Below are positions 1-10,928 of a stretch of DNA of 64,000 nt, in pieces. A program made the position numbers and the translations under genes. The stretch covers positions 7,502,001-7,566,000 of the forward strand of contig JAYESD010000001.1 of assembly GCA_036927565.1 (NCBI GenBank). Direction: 5' to 3'. The notes beneath the pieces are model-generated. The model was not told the origin of the DNA. It searched no databases and was given only the letters and a program-made list of their open reading frames with translations. This stretch comes from Tuctoria greenei. Lineage: Eukaryota; Streptophyta; Magnoliopsida; Poales; Poaceae. Within the stretch, counting starts at the first letter, position 1. Each line of letters opens with the position of its first letter.

Positions 1-681
1 CTAAACCGTATTTATTACCGTCGATGCTTATGTAAGCAATTGGACCAAACAAGTCCATATGAAGTAGTTCGAGCGGTCTTGTCGTAGTCATGATGTTCTT
101 TGCGGGATGATGTGCTCCAACTTGCTTCCCGGCTTGGCACGCGCTACAAGGCCTGTCTTTCTCAAAAACAACATCTTTCAAACCTCGGATGTGATCGCCC
201 TTGAGGAGCTTTTGAAGATTCCTCATACCAACATGTGCTAGCCGTCTATGCCACAGCCAACCCATGTTGGTTTTTGCAATCAAGCATGTGTCGAGTTTGG
301 CTTTATCCTTGTTGAAGTCAACAAGGTAAAGCTTTCCCTTCAACATACCCTTGAATGCAACAGAACCATCACTCCTCCTTGAGACGGTCACACCCTCGTT
401 AGTGAACAAGCACTTATAACCTTTGTCACATAATTGAGATATGGACAACAGGTTATAATCTAAAGATTCAATATGTAAAACATGAGAAAGAGTTTGTTCA
501 GAGGATATTGCTATTTTACCGGTACCGAGCACCCTTCCTTGACTATTATCTCCGAAGTAGATGCCTTTGTTTGGGTCCTCGTTTTCTTCATATTCCACGA
601 ACATCCTCCTTTCTCCGGTCATGTGGTTGGTGCATCCACTGTCTAGCACCCATTTGGATCCACCGGAGGAATAGGCCTGCA
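1..681 (-). CDS. Copia pol, N-terminal fragment (protease, GAG_pre-integrase, start of integrase)
   Basis: The minus strand is open from about 681 to the window edge. It starts with the retropepsin-like motif VLDSGCTNHMTG (active-site D-S-G), followed by the GAG_pre-integrase region (WLWHRRLAHVGM) and a Cys pair (CSACQAGK) of the integrase zinc-binding domain. The edge is reached just after LELLHMDLFGP, which holds the first integrase catalytic Asp. No stop codon was seen in this stretch. Gag ends at 690, so gag and pol are separate reading frames on this copy, as in several SIRE-like elements. Confidence 0.85.
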
Positions 682-689
682 GAAACAAA

Positions 690-3101
690 TTATGCCTTGG
701 TTTTAGGTACCCAAGCTTGCTTGGGTCCTTGGAGGTTAGTTATAATACATTTGGGCACCCACACATGGGATTTTGTGTTCCCATGGCGTGGCCCAGCATA
801 ATAAGCATAAACTTTACCAAGATCGTTTCTCATTAATACATAAGAGGCATCAAAGGTTTTGAACAAAAGTTGCTGTTGTTTATGGATCGGACTAGTCTGG
901 GTGACCGGACTTGTCCGGATGACCGGACTTGTCCGGACCACAACCGGACTAGTCCGGTGTTCATGAGAGTTCGAGTTCTTAATTTTCGAGTTACTAGGTT
1001 GTGATGGTCCTCCCTTCACAAAGGTAATCCTTCCCTTGTTATTCTTATGACTTCCAACATTTTTCTTTCCATCATAAGAGTAACCAATGCCATACTTGAC
1101 ATTTGGAGGTCTTTGGACCAAGTATGCACTACGTGCATAGTTGATCCTCTCCTTGTCAAATATTCTACATTGGGTAGGATTTTTATCCTTTGTGGAGGTA
1201 GACTTTTCCTTCAAACTGGTGTTGATTTTACCACATTTGCACATATGAACAAGATTAGTTGAAGTGGGTTGAGAAGGTAGACTTGAAGAGGAGGAAGATT
1301 CACTTAGCTTGAGTGACTCAACTTGCACTTCAAGGACCTTGTTAACCTTGATCAGGTCATCAAGTTGATCCTTGATTGCAACATTTGAGTTGGTTAACTC
1401 CAAGCAAGTTTTCTTGCTTGAAGCTAGCTCAAGCTCTAGTGAGCTGTTTTTCTCCTTTTCAAGAACTAGAAGATTGTCAAGTTCGACATACTTCTCCTTT
1501 TGGGAGATAATCATGTCCTCTTGATGATCAATTAGCCATTCCTTCTCAACAAGTTGGTCAAGTAAAAATTTCATTTTAGCAGCAGTTTTTCTATCTAATC
1601 CAATTAACATATCTTCATCATCACTATCTAGTTCATCATTACTTGAGTAGGAATGCATGGAAGGAGTTTTGATGTTTACCTTGCGTTTACCTTCCTTTGC
1701 CATGAGGCAAGTGCCATTTCCCTTCTTTGTACCGAGCGTGGGGAAGAGTGTGGGTTTCTTGGACGTGCTTTCAATGGCTATGCTAGCCATATCTTCTTCA
1801 TCGGATGATGAGGACTCATCATTTGAGTCCCACTCCTTTCCAATGTGTGATTGTTCAGCTTGTTTCTTCTTCTTGAAGAATTTTTTCGGTTGAGGCTTGG
1901 CTTCTTTATTCTTCTTCTTGTTGTCCTCATACGGGCAATCAACTATAAAGTGGTTATACTCACCACAATTATAGCACGCCCGCCTCATCTTCGGCTTTGT
2001 ACTCTCCTTGTGCTTGCCTTCACTTGATTTTGTTCCTTGTCTTTTCTTCATTATTCTTTTGAACTTTTTCATGAACAAAATCATATCCTCTTCGTCCAGC
2101 TCACTGCTTTCATCATCGCTGTCCTCCTCAAGTTGTGCTTCTCTTGCTTCTTTGGATAGAGGCTTGAGTGTGGACTTTAAGGCAACTCCCTTCTTCTTGG
2201 CCGATGTGAGGTCGGCTATTTCTTTGACGTGCTTGGCTTGTTTCTCCATCATTTCAAAGTTGATGATTTTGCCAAGCAATTCATCTGGAGTCATCCTCTT
2301 GTACCCGGGACTTTCTCTGATCATAGAGCATAGTGTGACATTGCGAGGCATAAAGGCTCTAAGGATGAGCTTTACAAACTCATGGTCATTCCACTTCTTG
2401 CTCCCATATGATCGAACCTTGTTTACAAGTGTCTTCAATCGGTTGTAAATGTCCTGGGGAGACCCGTCTTCCTCAATTGCGAACCTTCCTAGTTCGCCTT
2501 CGATCATTTCAATTTTCGCCTCCCGCACATGCAGGTCACCTTCATGGGTTGTTTGTAGTGTTTCCCATATTTCCTTGGCAATCTCCAGTCCGTCCACCTT
2601 TGTGAATTCATCTCGACTTAGAGAGGAGGTGATTACGGCAGCGGCTTGAGCATTTTTGTGGATGGCTTGCTCTTGACTTGGGGTGAGCTCTTCGTCGTCA
2701 TCTGGGATGTCTATTCCTGTGCACACAATATGCCATAAACTTGGGTTAAGGGAAATCAAGTGCATCTTCATATTTTGCCTCCACATGGAGTAATCACTCC
2801 CATCGAAGTGTGGGGCTTTTCCAAGAGGAATAGATAGGTAATGGTTGTTGTTTGAATTTAAACGATCATAGTTAAAAGGATATCGGGAGTAGTCGGTGTG
2901 ACTACTCCCCTTCTTCTTTTCTTCAACTTTAGCTTTCCCTTTGGAAAGTGCTTTCTTTCTGAGTGCTTTCAGCTCCAGCATCTCCTCGTCATCATCATCG
3001 AAGTCTTGAATTGCTTCGAGATACTTTTCCAGCTTTTGGTTCTTGTCGTTGTTCACTTCTTCCTGGTTGTTGATTTTCTGAACTTCCTTCATGTCCGACA
3101 T
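690..3101 (-). CDS. Copia gag polyprotein (about 803 aa) with zinc knuckle
   Basis: This is the nucleocapsid/capsid precursor of the retrotransposon. I chose the start at the first ATG inside the element (3101); further upstream the frame only runs into the primer-binding site. The N-terminal third has the Copia gag core (APHFDGSDYSMWRQNM and the UBN2-like region after it). A CCHC zinc knuckle follows (CYNCGEYNHFIVDC), then Lys-rich and acidic Ser-rich stretches and a coiled-coil-like Leu/Glu/Lys region. Near the C-terminus (about 895-960) lie four copies of a Thr-Ser-Pro unit (RTSPV, RTSPVI, RTSPVT, QTSPI). They are encoded by the same near-palindrome that fills the LTR. The ORF is uninterrupted, suggesting a fairly young copy. 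Confidence 0.88.
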   Translation of the reverse strand: MSDMKEVQKINNQEEVNNDKNQKLEKYLEAIQDFDDDDEEMLELKALRKKALSKGKAKVEEKKKGSSHTDYSRYPFNYDRLNSNNNHYLSIPLGKAPHFDGSDYSMWRQNMKMHLISLNPSLWHIVCTGIDIPDDDEELTPSQEQAIHKNAQAAAVITSSLSRDEFTKVDGLEIAKEIWETLQTTHEGDLHVREAKIEMIEGELGRFAIEEDGSPQDIYNRLKTLVNKVRSYGSKKWNDHEFVKLILRAFMPRNVTLCSMIRESPGYKRMTPDELLGKIINFEMMEKQAKHVKEIADLTSAKKKGVALKSTLKPLSKEAREAQLEEDSDDESSELDEEDMILFMKKFKRIMKKRQGTKSSEGKHKESTKPKMRRACYNCGEYNHFIVDCPYEDNKKKNKEAKPQPKKFFKKKKQAEQSHIGKEWDSNDESSSSDEEDMASIAIESTSKKPTLFPTLGTKKGNGTCLMAKEGKRKVNIKTPSMHSYSSNDELDSDDEDMLIGLDRKTAAKMKFLLDQLVEKEWLIDHQEDMIISQKEKYVELDNLLVLEKEKNSSLELELASSKKTCLELTNSNVAIKDQLDDLIKVNKVLEVQVESLKLSESSSSSSLPSQPTSTNLVHMCKCGKINTSLKEKSTSTKDKNPTQCRIFDKERINYARSAYLVQRPPNVKYGIGYSYDGKKNVGSHKNNKGRITFVKGGPSQPSNSKIKNSNSHEHRTSPVVVRTSPVIRTSPVTQTSPIHKQQQLLFKTFDASYVLMRNDLGKVYAYYAGPRHGNTKSHVWVPKCIITNLQGPKQAWVPKTKA

Positions 3102-3140
3102 GATCTCTTCGAGTGGTTGCACTCTTTCTTGAAGAACCAA

Positions 3141-3151
3141 CTCTGATACCA
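3141..3151 (-). other. Primer-binding site of the left Copia element
   Basis: The minus strand reads TGGTATCAGAG, the standard match to the 3' end of initiator methionine tRNA used by plant Copia elements. Two bases (3152-3153) separate it from the LTR. The Copia element at 37650-51800 has the same site and the same spacer. Confidence 0.9.
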
Positions 3152-3153
3152 AT

Positions 3154-4716
3154 TGAATGTAGACCTAGAGGGGGGGTGAATAGGCCTTCTTGAATTTTCT
3201 CGGTTCCTGTAACACTCAACAACAAAGTCAATACCAGAGATATCGGACTAGTCCGGTAAAGTGCGGACTAGTCCGGTTTTCACGGGCTAAGTTGATCAAG
3301 TTCAGTCAATTTGATTGATTCGTTAATGTTTGCAGTGGAAATATAAACTTAAATGACAGTTTAATAGTTGTATGTCAAATTCTATTACAATTAAGGCTCT
3401 TGTTCAACAATTTAACTCAAATTGAACAAAGTGAATCAAACCCTAGATTAAGTTGATCAATTAAGATGAAGAACGCAAAAGGACAAGACACACGATTTAT
3501 CCTGTGGTTCGGCTACCACGAAGGCAACCTACGTCCACGTTGAGGAGCCCACAAAAGGACCGGGTCTTCTCCAACCCTTCCCTCGTCGGATCGCCACGAA
3601 GGCCAATCCTCTTCCACTAATCACAAAGGGTAAATAACCAAGTTGAAGGGGTGTTCTCACACTTGAGAGCTCCCTTGATTACAACTTACAAAGCCACCAA
3701 TAACACACTTGAAAATTACAAATTGAAACGCAAGAGTGTGTTAGAGAATCAAACCAAGAGCTCAATGATGTGTGTCAAGTGTCTCTCTAATGATCTAGAA
3801 GTGATCTTCAATAGATTGATCGATTTTGCACTTAATTTCATGGAGAGAGGTGGTTTTTGAGTCTCTTGGGAGGTGTGATGGCGCCAGGGTTCGAGAGAGA
3901 TTGTAAAAGTGGGTCGTGCACCTCTATTTATATGGGGTTTCTAAAAGTGACCGTTAGGGTTCAGAAAGATCGGACTAGTCCGTGGTGGTCACCGGACTAG
4001 TCCGGTGTGCTGTGTGTAGCAAACCCTAAGTGTCCAGGAATATCGGACTAGTCCGGTTGAAAATGGACTTGTCCGATTTCACTACTGGAAATCTTCGGAC
4101 TAGTCCGATTGCCATCGGACTTGTCCGGACATATGAAACCCTAAGTGTTTAGGATGACAAGTCCGTACTTGGAGGACTTGTCCAATTTAGATCAGTGTGT
4201 ATATCGGACTAGTCCGTGTAGACACCGGACTTGTCCGAAGTGGATCAGAAAGAATATCGGACTAGTCCAGATCACAACAGACTTGTACGATTTTGTGTGA
4301 CTTGTGCATTGTGTTGAGTACTAGTCCGCATTGGGGAGGACTAGTCCGAAGTGGATCAGAAAGATATCGGACTAGTCCGGTGGATACCGGACTTGTCCGA
4401 TCTAGTGCAGAAAGTGATATCGGACTAGTCCAGCTGATATCGGACTAGTCCGGTCCTGTATAACTTTGTGCATTGTGTGTGTGTGCTTGAAAGTGATTGA
4501 GCTCTTGGGTGTGTTTCCTTAACACACTCCATACATAATAATCTACTATTTTCTTCTCCTTGAGCTCAAATTCACTTTGCTTCTCATTTCCCTTCTTTTT
4601 GGCATTTTGCTCATTTTTCATTATTTGCCTGCATTCATCTCAACAAAAGGATTAGGATCCCAATTGCTTGTCATAAATCATCCAAAACCCACAAGGGAGT
4701 CCTAGATGCACTTTCA
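3154..4716 (-). repeat. 5' LTR of the left Copia element (1563 bp), rich in CGGACTAGTCCG near-palindromes
   Basis: The LTR is bounded by TG...CA and lies directly upstream of the primer-binding site. It holds about ten pairs of 12-bp near-palindromes, mostly CGGACTAGTCCG followed by CGGACTTGTCCG. One pair is at 3244/3264; the rest fall between 3971 and 4460. Start-to-start distance is exactly 20 bp in most pairs (for example 3244/3264, 4044/4064, 4096/4116, 4258/4278) and 21 or 22 bp in the others. The rest is AT-rich LTR sequence with no coding content. Confidence 0.9.
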
Positions 4717-7214
4717 AGGAGTTATGCGGCTAGTTGGGGATTGTTGCAGCAGCATTCACCTTTGACTTGTTTTATGATAAGCTGTGAATCACCCTTCACC
4801 AACAGCTGTTTGACACCATAAGATAGTGCCACCTTGAGCCCGTAGATGAGAGCTTCATACTCCGCCATGTTTTTGGTTGCCTTGAAGTCAAGGTGAACCA
4901 TGTATTTAACCTTCTCCCCAGTCAGGGCAATGAGAAGGATTCTAGCTCCGCCCCCCTGCTTCTGCACGGAACCGTCGAAGTAGAGAGTCCAATGAGGTTT
5001 GGTGAAGATCGGGACCTTGGGTTCCGACTTCTGCTCACCGGGGCCCCTCAGGGTTTGATGGAGAGTGAGTCCATTCCGCCACGAAGTCAGCCAAAGCCTA
5101 ACTCTTGATTGCTTGTCGTGGCACAAATTCAAGATCAAATTCAGCCAGCTATGCTGCCCACTTTGTGATGTTCCCAGTTGAATTAGGTTATGCAATATGG
5201 CACACAGTGGGTAAGAAGTTACCACTGATATCTTGTGGGCTTGGAAGTAGTGCTGAAGCTTCCTTGAGGCAATAAGAACTGCATAAAGCAACTTATGCAC
5301 TTCAATGTATCTGGTCTTGGCATCGTGGAGTACTTCAGTGATGAAGTACACTGGGTGTTGGATGGTCCGGACTCTTTCGGAGGAGCTCAGAGTTTCCTCT
5401 CCATCGACCCGAACCCTCCCGGAGGGGTCCGAGCCTTCTTTTTGAGTTTCTCGGACCCTCCCGGAGGGGTCCGAAACTTCTTCGTGTTCAACCCGGATCC
5501 TCCCTGATGGGTCTGGATCTTCTTGAATAGCTGTTAAAACTCTCTCAGATGAGAGAGGTTTATCTTCTAGCACTCTGTCTTGAAGATCCGTGTCTGGGGA
5601 CTGGGACCCAGACTCACCCTCAGGTAGCTCCGAACCCTCCCGGAGGGGTCTAAGCTCCTCATCTTGATGTGGCTCCGGTCTTTCCTCGACCAGGACCATG
5701 CTCACAACTTCCATAGTTGCAGAAATGTAAAGCGATAAAGGTTCACCGGGGTTCGGAGCTACCAAGATTGGTAGGGTGGTGAGGAGCTACTTCAGCTCTT
5801 GAAATGCCTTTTCTACTTCTTCATACCAATGAAATGGTCCAGACTTCCTCAAGAGTTCGAAGAAGGGTAGTGCCGACTCTGCCAGTCTTGAGATGAATCG
5901 GCCGAGCGTAGCTAGACATCCAGTTAACTTCTGGACGTCCTTGATGCGGGCTAGACGCCGCATGTCTTATATGGCATTGATCTTCGCCGGGTTTGCTTCT
6001 ATTCCTCGGTGAGTCACCAAGAAACCAAGGAGTTTCCCGGAGCTAACCCCGAAGACACACTTGTCCGGGTTCAGCTTGGTGCGCGTGATGCACAGCTTGT
6101 CGAAGACGGCTTGTAAATTGTCAAGGAGTGACTCCTTGTTCTTAATCTTCACAACGATGCCATCGACGTACACCTCTACTAAGTCTGGAATTAGCTCTCT
6201 AAATGTTTTGTACATAGCTCGCACAGAGGTTGAAGCATCATTTTTGAGACCAAAGTGCATGGCAGTATAACAATATAATCCATCTACTGTTATGAAGGCA
6301 GTATGCTCTTTATCTTTCTTAGACATTTGGATCTGATGATATCCAGAATATGCATCTAAGAAACACAATAGCTCGTACCCGGAGGTGGAGTCCACTATCT
6401 GATCTATTCTAGGTAGTGGAAATGGATCTTTTGGGCATGTCTTATTTAAGGTGGTGTAGTCGATACACATCCGAAGCTTCTCGCTGGCCTTGGGTACAAA
6501 AACTGGGTTTGCCAGCCATTTTGGATGAAAAACTTCCCGTATGAAGCCTACTTTGAGCAACTTTTTGATCTCCTGCCGGATAAAGTTTTGCCGCTCAACT
6601 GATTGCCTCCGGGGCTTCTGGTGTACAGGCCGTGCCTCAGGATAAATCTTCAGATTGTGCTCAATCACCTCCCTAGGGATCCTAGACATTTGTGATAGTT
6701 ACTAGGCAAACACGTCAACATTCGCCCGAAGGAAAGTGATGAGCGTGAGTTTCTATTTGTTGTTCAGACCTCCCGATATACGGGTGCTCTGAGAAGCATC
6801 AGAACCAATTTGGCCGACTTTGACGGGAACGTCGGTGTCGCTGCTTGGTTGCACACTTGGTGCAGAGGTTGAGCCTCGATGTCGAGAGCTCGAGGGTTGA
6901 GCAGTGAGCTCTTTGCCAGATGTCTCCTCCTACGTAGTTGCAAGCGCATAGAGTTCTTCCAGTGTAGTGATACCTGCAGTAAGGTCTCCGCAAATGCGAA
7001 GAACGCAGGAGGATGTTGATATCTTCAACACCAAGTAGCCATAATGAGCAGCTGCTATGAACCTGTACAAGGCAGGCCTACCCAAGATGGCATTGAAGGG
7101 TAAGCTGATCGGAGCGACGTCAAAGACCACCTTCTCGGTCCTGTACTTATCCCGAGTTCCGAAAGTCACCGGGAGTGTGATGGATCCGAGTAAATTTACT
7201 ACAAAAAAATACAC
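4717..7214 (-). pseudogene. Truncated Ty3/Gypsy polyprotein (protease-like, RT, RNase H), Tat/RIRE-like
   Basis: Three minus-strand reading frames follow in pol order. About 7214-6930 resembles the region just after retropepsin (ILGRPALYRF, GYLVLKI). 6689-5967 is reverse transcriptase (RMCIDYTTLNK, FLDAYSGYHQI, and YVDGIVVK where YVDD is expected). 5765-4722 carries a low-complexity linker and then RNase H (WTLYFDGSVQ, AEYEALIYGL, GDSQLIIKQ). Frames are broken between the segments and the second catalytic Asp of the RT box is replaced by Gly, so this is a dead copy. The left Copia element interrupts it just after the RNase H motif NPQLAA; integrase and LTRs are absent. Confidence 0.88.
5340..5660 (-). 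repeat. Coding minisatellite: 14-aa DPSGRVR repeat with a palindromic DNA core
   Basis: In the linker between RT and RNase H of the Gypsy fragment, the DNA repeats a near-palindrome (plus strand CCCTCCCGGAGGGGTCCGA, with TCGGA or CCGAA before it) about every 42 bp. The minus-strand peptide is a tandem of DPSGRVR followed by about seven variable residues. Three copies are adjacent at about 5400-5520, with diverged copies near 5360 and 5640. Confidence 0.75.
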
Positions 7215-7620
7215 ACAAAACTAACTATATTGTATATTATATTAATACATAATATAATCAATATCTTAAGAATATAATACTTATAATACATACTTAATAT
7301 AGTACTACAAAATAATATATATTTAAAATAATACTAATACTACCTATTAAAAATAATATAATAACTACAATTCTAATTAGCAATTAGACCATAATTAGGA
7401 ATACTATTAAATTATTACAACATAATAATTAAATTTAAATTTTTAACAATTTCAAAAAAAGTATACCTTCTCTTCTCTTTTCTTCTCTTTTTCTTCTCTT
7501 CTTTTCTTTTCTTCTCCTTCTCCTTCTCTCTCTCCCTCTCTCTATCCTCTCCGCTCATCTCCTCTGGCACCTCTCTTCTTCTCTGTCTAGCGGTGGCAGT
7601 GCGGCGGCTTTTATAGCGCG
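7215..7620. other. AT-rich stretch followed by a pyrimidine-rich tract
   Basis: No gene is visible. 7215-7460 is very AT-rich with many TAATAT-like words. About 7466-7560 on the plus strand is almost pure C/T (CTTCTCTTTTCTTCT-like) and may be the promoter-proximal CT tract or 5' UTR of the MULE gene downstream. Confidence 0.6.
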
Positions 7621-7624
7621 TCTG

Positions 7625-7664
7625 CCATCCACTGTGTGGACGAGTCGTCTACCGTGTGGACGGC
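7625..7664 (+). repeat. Two 20-bp units of the GTCCACA/TGTGGAC palindrome
   Basis: Two adjacent 20-bp units, starting at 7625 and 7645, match the units at 11705-11804 (core CCATCCACTGTGTGGACGAG, then a TCGTCTACCGTGTGGACGGC variant). They precede the MULE transposase gene. Confidence 0.8.
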
Positions 7665-7904
7665 AGGCGCGCGCCACCAACGGCCCGTGCCGCAACGGTC
7701 CACTGCAACGGTTGTTTTGACCGATGTGGCCGATCCAATAAAAAATTTTATGATGTCAAATGTTTATCAACAGCATGTCCATTTTGTGTTCACTAGAAGT
7801 GGAGTTCTCTTTGGAAGTGTTCAATTGTTGTTAATCACACTTGTGAGTTGTAACATCTTGAGAAATGTAATACTGCTCTGACATCGTAGTTTGTTGCGAA
7901 TCAC

Positions 7905-9693
7905 ATGTATGCCCGTGTGGTTAATAATATTTCTTTTGAACCAAAATCTATTATCAACACCATTCAACAAGATTTTAAATATACCACAAATTATTCCAAA
8001 GCTTGGAAAGCTAAACAAAAGGTTATTGAGGCTAGATTTGGTACTTATGAAGCATCATATGATAATCTTCCAAAGTTACTCTATACCATAAGAAGTCGGA
8101 ATATTGGCACTGCTGTAAACATCGTAGATGTTCCAAACCCTAAGATTCCTGGAAAGCTGATTCTTCACCGTGCATTCTTTTTGTTGGGTCAATGCATAAA
8201 TGCATTTCGACAATGTAGGCCTATTCTTTGTATGGATGGTACATTCCTAACTGAAAAGTACAAAGGTCAAATCCTTACAGCCATTGGAGTTGATGGTGAC
8301 AATCAAATTTTACATGTGGCATTTGCATTTGTTGAGAGTGAAAATACTGACAGTTGGTATTGGTTTCTGTATCGAGTTAAAGTTGATGTAGTGCAGGATC
8401 GACAAAATGTGTGTGTCATACATGACCGCCATGCTGGTTTGTTGAAGTCAATAATGGATATCAAATACGGCCGCGCTGAGCGTGGACCACCAGCTTGGCC
8501 TAATATACAATCAAGATGGTGCATGAGACACTTGAGTGCAAATTTTTATAGTCACTTCAAAAACAAACAACTTATGAACATGTTTAAGCGTTTGTGTTGT
8601 CAGAATCAAGAAAGAAAGTTCAATACTTTGTGGCGTCGTCTCGATGAGTCGACAAGGAAACAAACTGATGAGGTTCTTCAACGGGATAATACTGAAGAAA
8701 ATTTTGTACCACTTTATATTCTTCAATCAAATGATCATACAATTGCTCGGAGGGCAGGATCATTTATTCGATGCTTCTCGCATTGGATTCATAATGAGCC
8801 AAAAGAGATGTGGTCTTTGTTATATGACACACATGGTGCTAGGTACGAAATTATGACAACAAATTTAGCAGAGGTACGTCATTACGACTAGTAATTGAGC
8901 TAATTTTTTTTACAAAAAAGTTACTGAAATTAATACAAAATTGTTATAGGTTTACAATTTCGTCCTACGTGGATCAAGAGTTTTACCACTTGTTGGTATT
9001 GTTGATGGAATCTTGAGTGGAATGATGAAGTACTTTCATGATCGTTACGCAAAAGAATGTCTACTAATGGCTGATTCTAGTTTCATTTTTACAAAATTTA
9101 TTTGTGACTACATGGATGAGAAGATTAAGAAGGCTCATTTACATAGTGTGAAACAAACTGGTACATGGCAAAACGGATTCAAAATGATTTGTAGAGACAA
9201 AGGCAGACGTGCTAGTACACATGAAAGAGCGGTGCACGAATGTGTAATTAGTGAGTATTCAGTTGTTTGTAGTTGTATGAAGCCAAAACTACTTCATAAG
9301 CCTTGTTCATATGTTATTGCTGCATGTAGTGAGACTAAATTATCTCCAAACATGTATGTCTCACCTTACTTCTCTAAGGAGGCTCTAAAGACGACTTGGA
9401 ACGCTGAGATATTTGGCTATCGCATTGTTGGTACATTCACCATGGATCCAGGACCAAATTTCGAAAGAAGTCCTGATTATTTGAAGTTGAAGCAAAAGTG
9501 TGGCCGTCGTAAAACCAGACGTATAAGAAATGATATGGATGAGTCATCATCTTCCCTACAAGTGAGATGTAGCACGTGTAGAGGATTCGGTAATAGTTAC
9601 AAGAATTGCATTCAGGGTAATGTTACGGGAGGAGCTGAAGCGGGACCATCAAGAAATCTATATGACAATAGACGTCCTTGTGGTCGTCGCTAA
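7905..9693 (+). CDS. MULE transposase, two exons, N-terminus uncertain
   Basis: Exon 1 (7905-8873) and exon 2 (8950-9693) join in phase across a GT-AG intron of 76 bp. The product has the MULE transposase core: CMDGTFLTEKYKGQIL with the first catalytic Asp, VIHDRHAGLL with the second, and WCMRHLSANF. It ends with a SWIM-type zinc finger (CSCMKPKLLHKPCSYVIAAC) in which the His after PCS is replaced by Tyr, and a degenerate zinc knuckle (CSTCRGFGNSYKNC, no His). The protein would be 570 aa, shorter than typical MURA-like proteins, and the N-terminal MuDR DNA-binding region is not seen, so a 5' exon is lost or unrecognised. The frame is intact but the zinc ligands suggest decay. Confidence 0.85.
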
Positions 9694-9856
9694 ATTTCTT
9701 TATGTCATTGTAGAACATAGATAAATTATGTAATATTAGGACATAACTAAATAATGTTGGTAACATGTTGTAATGAACTATTTTCTTTATGAATAATTTG
9801 TTTATCTTAACGTATTTTGTCTTAACTACAAATTACTATATTGTATTTCCACAGTT

Positions 9857-10724
9857 ATGGCTGCAGGTACAGACAACACTCTTGAGCTACTAGATGCTCA
9901 GTTAGACTCACGACACCGGTCGTACTTGACGAGTGTTCATGGTGCGGAACTTCTCACGTTGCGACCGAGAGTTCCGAAGAAGTTGTTACCCATCGATGAG
10001 CGATGGATTACACAGTACATATGTTTCAAATCAATAATTACATAAAGGAGGCTTTGAAAAACTTGTCCCTTTCGTGCACTGAGTCTTGTTGTCACGACTC
10101 TTCCGTGCAGCAGCCGAGGTGGACTCCTGTTACGACAGTTCCACTGCCTGCGCCGTTTGCACCGCCTGCATCGGTTGCACCGTCTCATCAAGGTAACAAA
10201 TTTTTATATACTTCATAATTCTTATTTTATTAAGCTTATAAATATAATTTTTTATCATTATAGTGTTGTCGATGTCATACGTTCAGCCTAACGATCCTGC
10301 TGATATTGTTGGGACGTTGAACTGGTGCAATGGTAAGTGTTTTGCAAGTTTTTTAAAGATTAGTTTTAACTTATAGTTGTAATAACAACCATATTTTGTA
10401 GGTTTCGATGATCCGTCCTTCGGTTCCGATGATGTTGGCCACCAGGACTTCGAAGACGTCTTTGACTGGGCAGATTACTCTGCCTCTATAGCACGAGTAC
10501 CAGACACGCTTGTTCAGACACAGGGAGCTCCAAAGGCCACACAGCAGACACAACCCACACAAGGAGGTCCAGAGCTCACGCTGTCGATGGAGGCGATGCA
10601 GCCCACGCAGGATGCGACACCCGCACCTGTGCCTCGGGCTAGACACGCTCCGGACCCATTGTCCTACGATGCTGACCATGTTCGAGCAGGACGGATGGGA
10701 CGTAGCAAGCGCAGTAGGCGCTGA
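9857..10724 (+). pseudogene. Truncated plant-mobile-domain (phosphatase-long-form-like) gene of the MULE
   Basis: The 5' exon begins MAAGTDNTLELLDAQ and contains HRSYLTSVHGAELLTLRPR, which resembles the start of the plant mobile domain proteins often carried by grass MULEs. The central domain is missing. What follows is the Pro-rich tail (about 10030-10191), a short exon at about 10263-10331 (VLSMSYVQPNDPADIV), and a C-terminal exon from about 10402 ending in RSKRSRR at 10724. GT/AG signals separate the pieces. The missing middle makes function unlikely. The family assignment rests on recalled resemblance. Confidence 0.5.
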
Positions 10725-10928
10725 TATTGCACTTTCTATAGTCTATCATATTTCCTTTGTACTTATATGTGACTCTACATGCTATTTTATTCATGTCTGT
10801 TATGGTACATTTATTTCAATACTCAACTTTTGTCTCTACTTGTACGCTTGGTCCATGGCCGCACCATGTTCATCTATAAAAGGGTAACCCCATACACAAC
10901 ATATCTCATTCAACTTAGTACTCAAAAA

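Larger units (their letters stand above)
1..4716 (-). mobile_element. SIRE-type Ty1/Copia LTR retrotransposon, left part outside window
   Basis: Reading the minus strand from 4716 downward gives the 5' LTR (4716-3154), a primer-binding site (3151-3141), a complete gag ORF (3101-690) and the start of pol (about 681-1). The 3' part of pol and the 3' LTR lie beyond the left edge. The LTR runs TG...CA (minus strand TGAAAGTGCATC to CTACATTCA). The element lies inside a Gypsy fragment whose RNase H region stops at 4722. The presumed 5-bp target duplication next to the LTR is 4717-4721 (AGGAG); its partner is not visible. Long gag, zinc knuckle and LTR ends match the SIRE/Maximus group. High confidence as Copia; the lineage is inferred. 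Confidence 0.93.
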
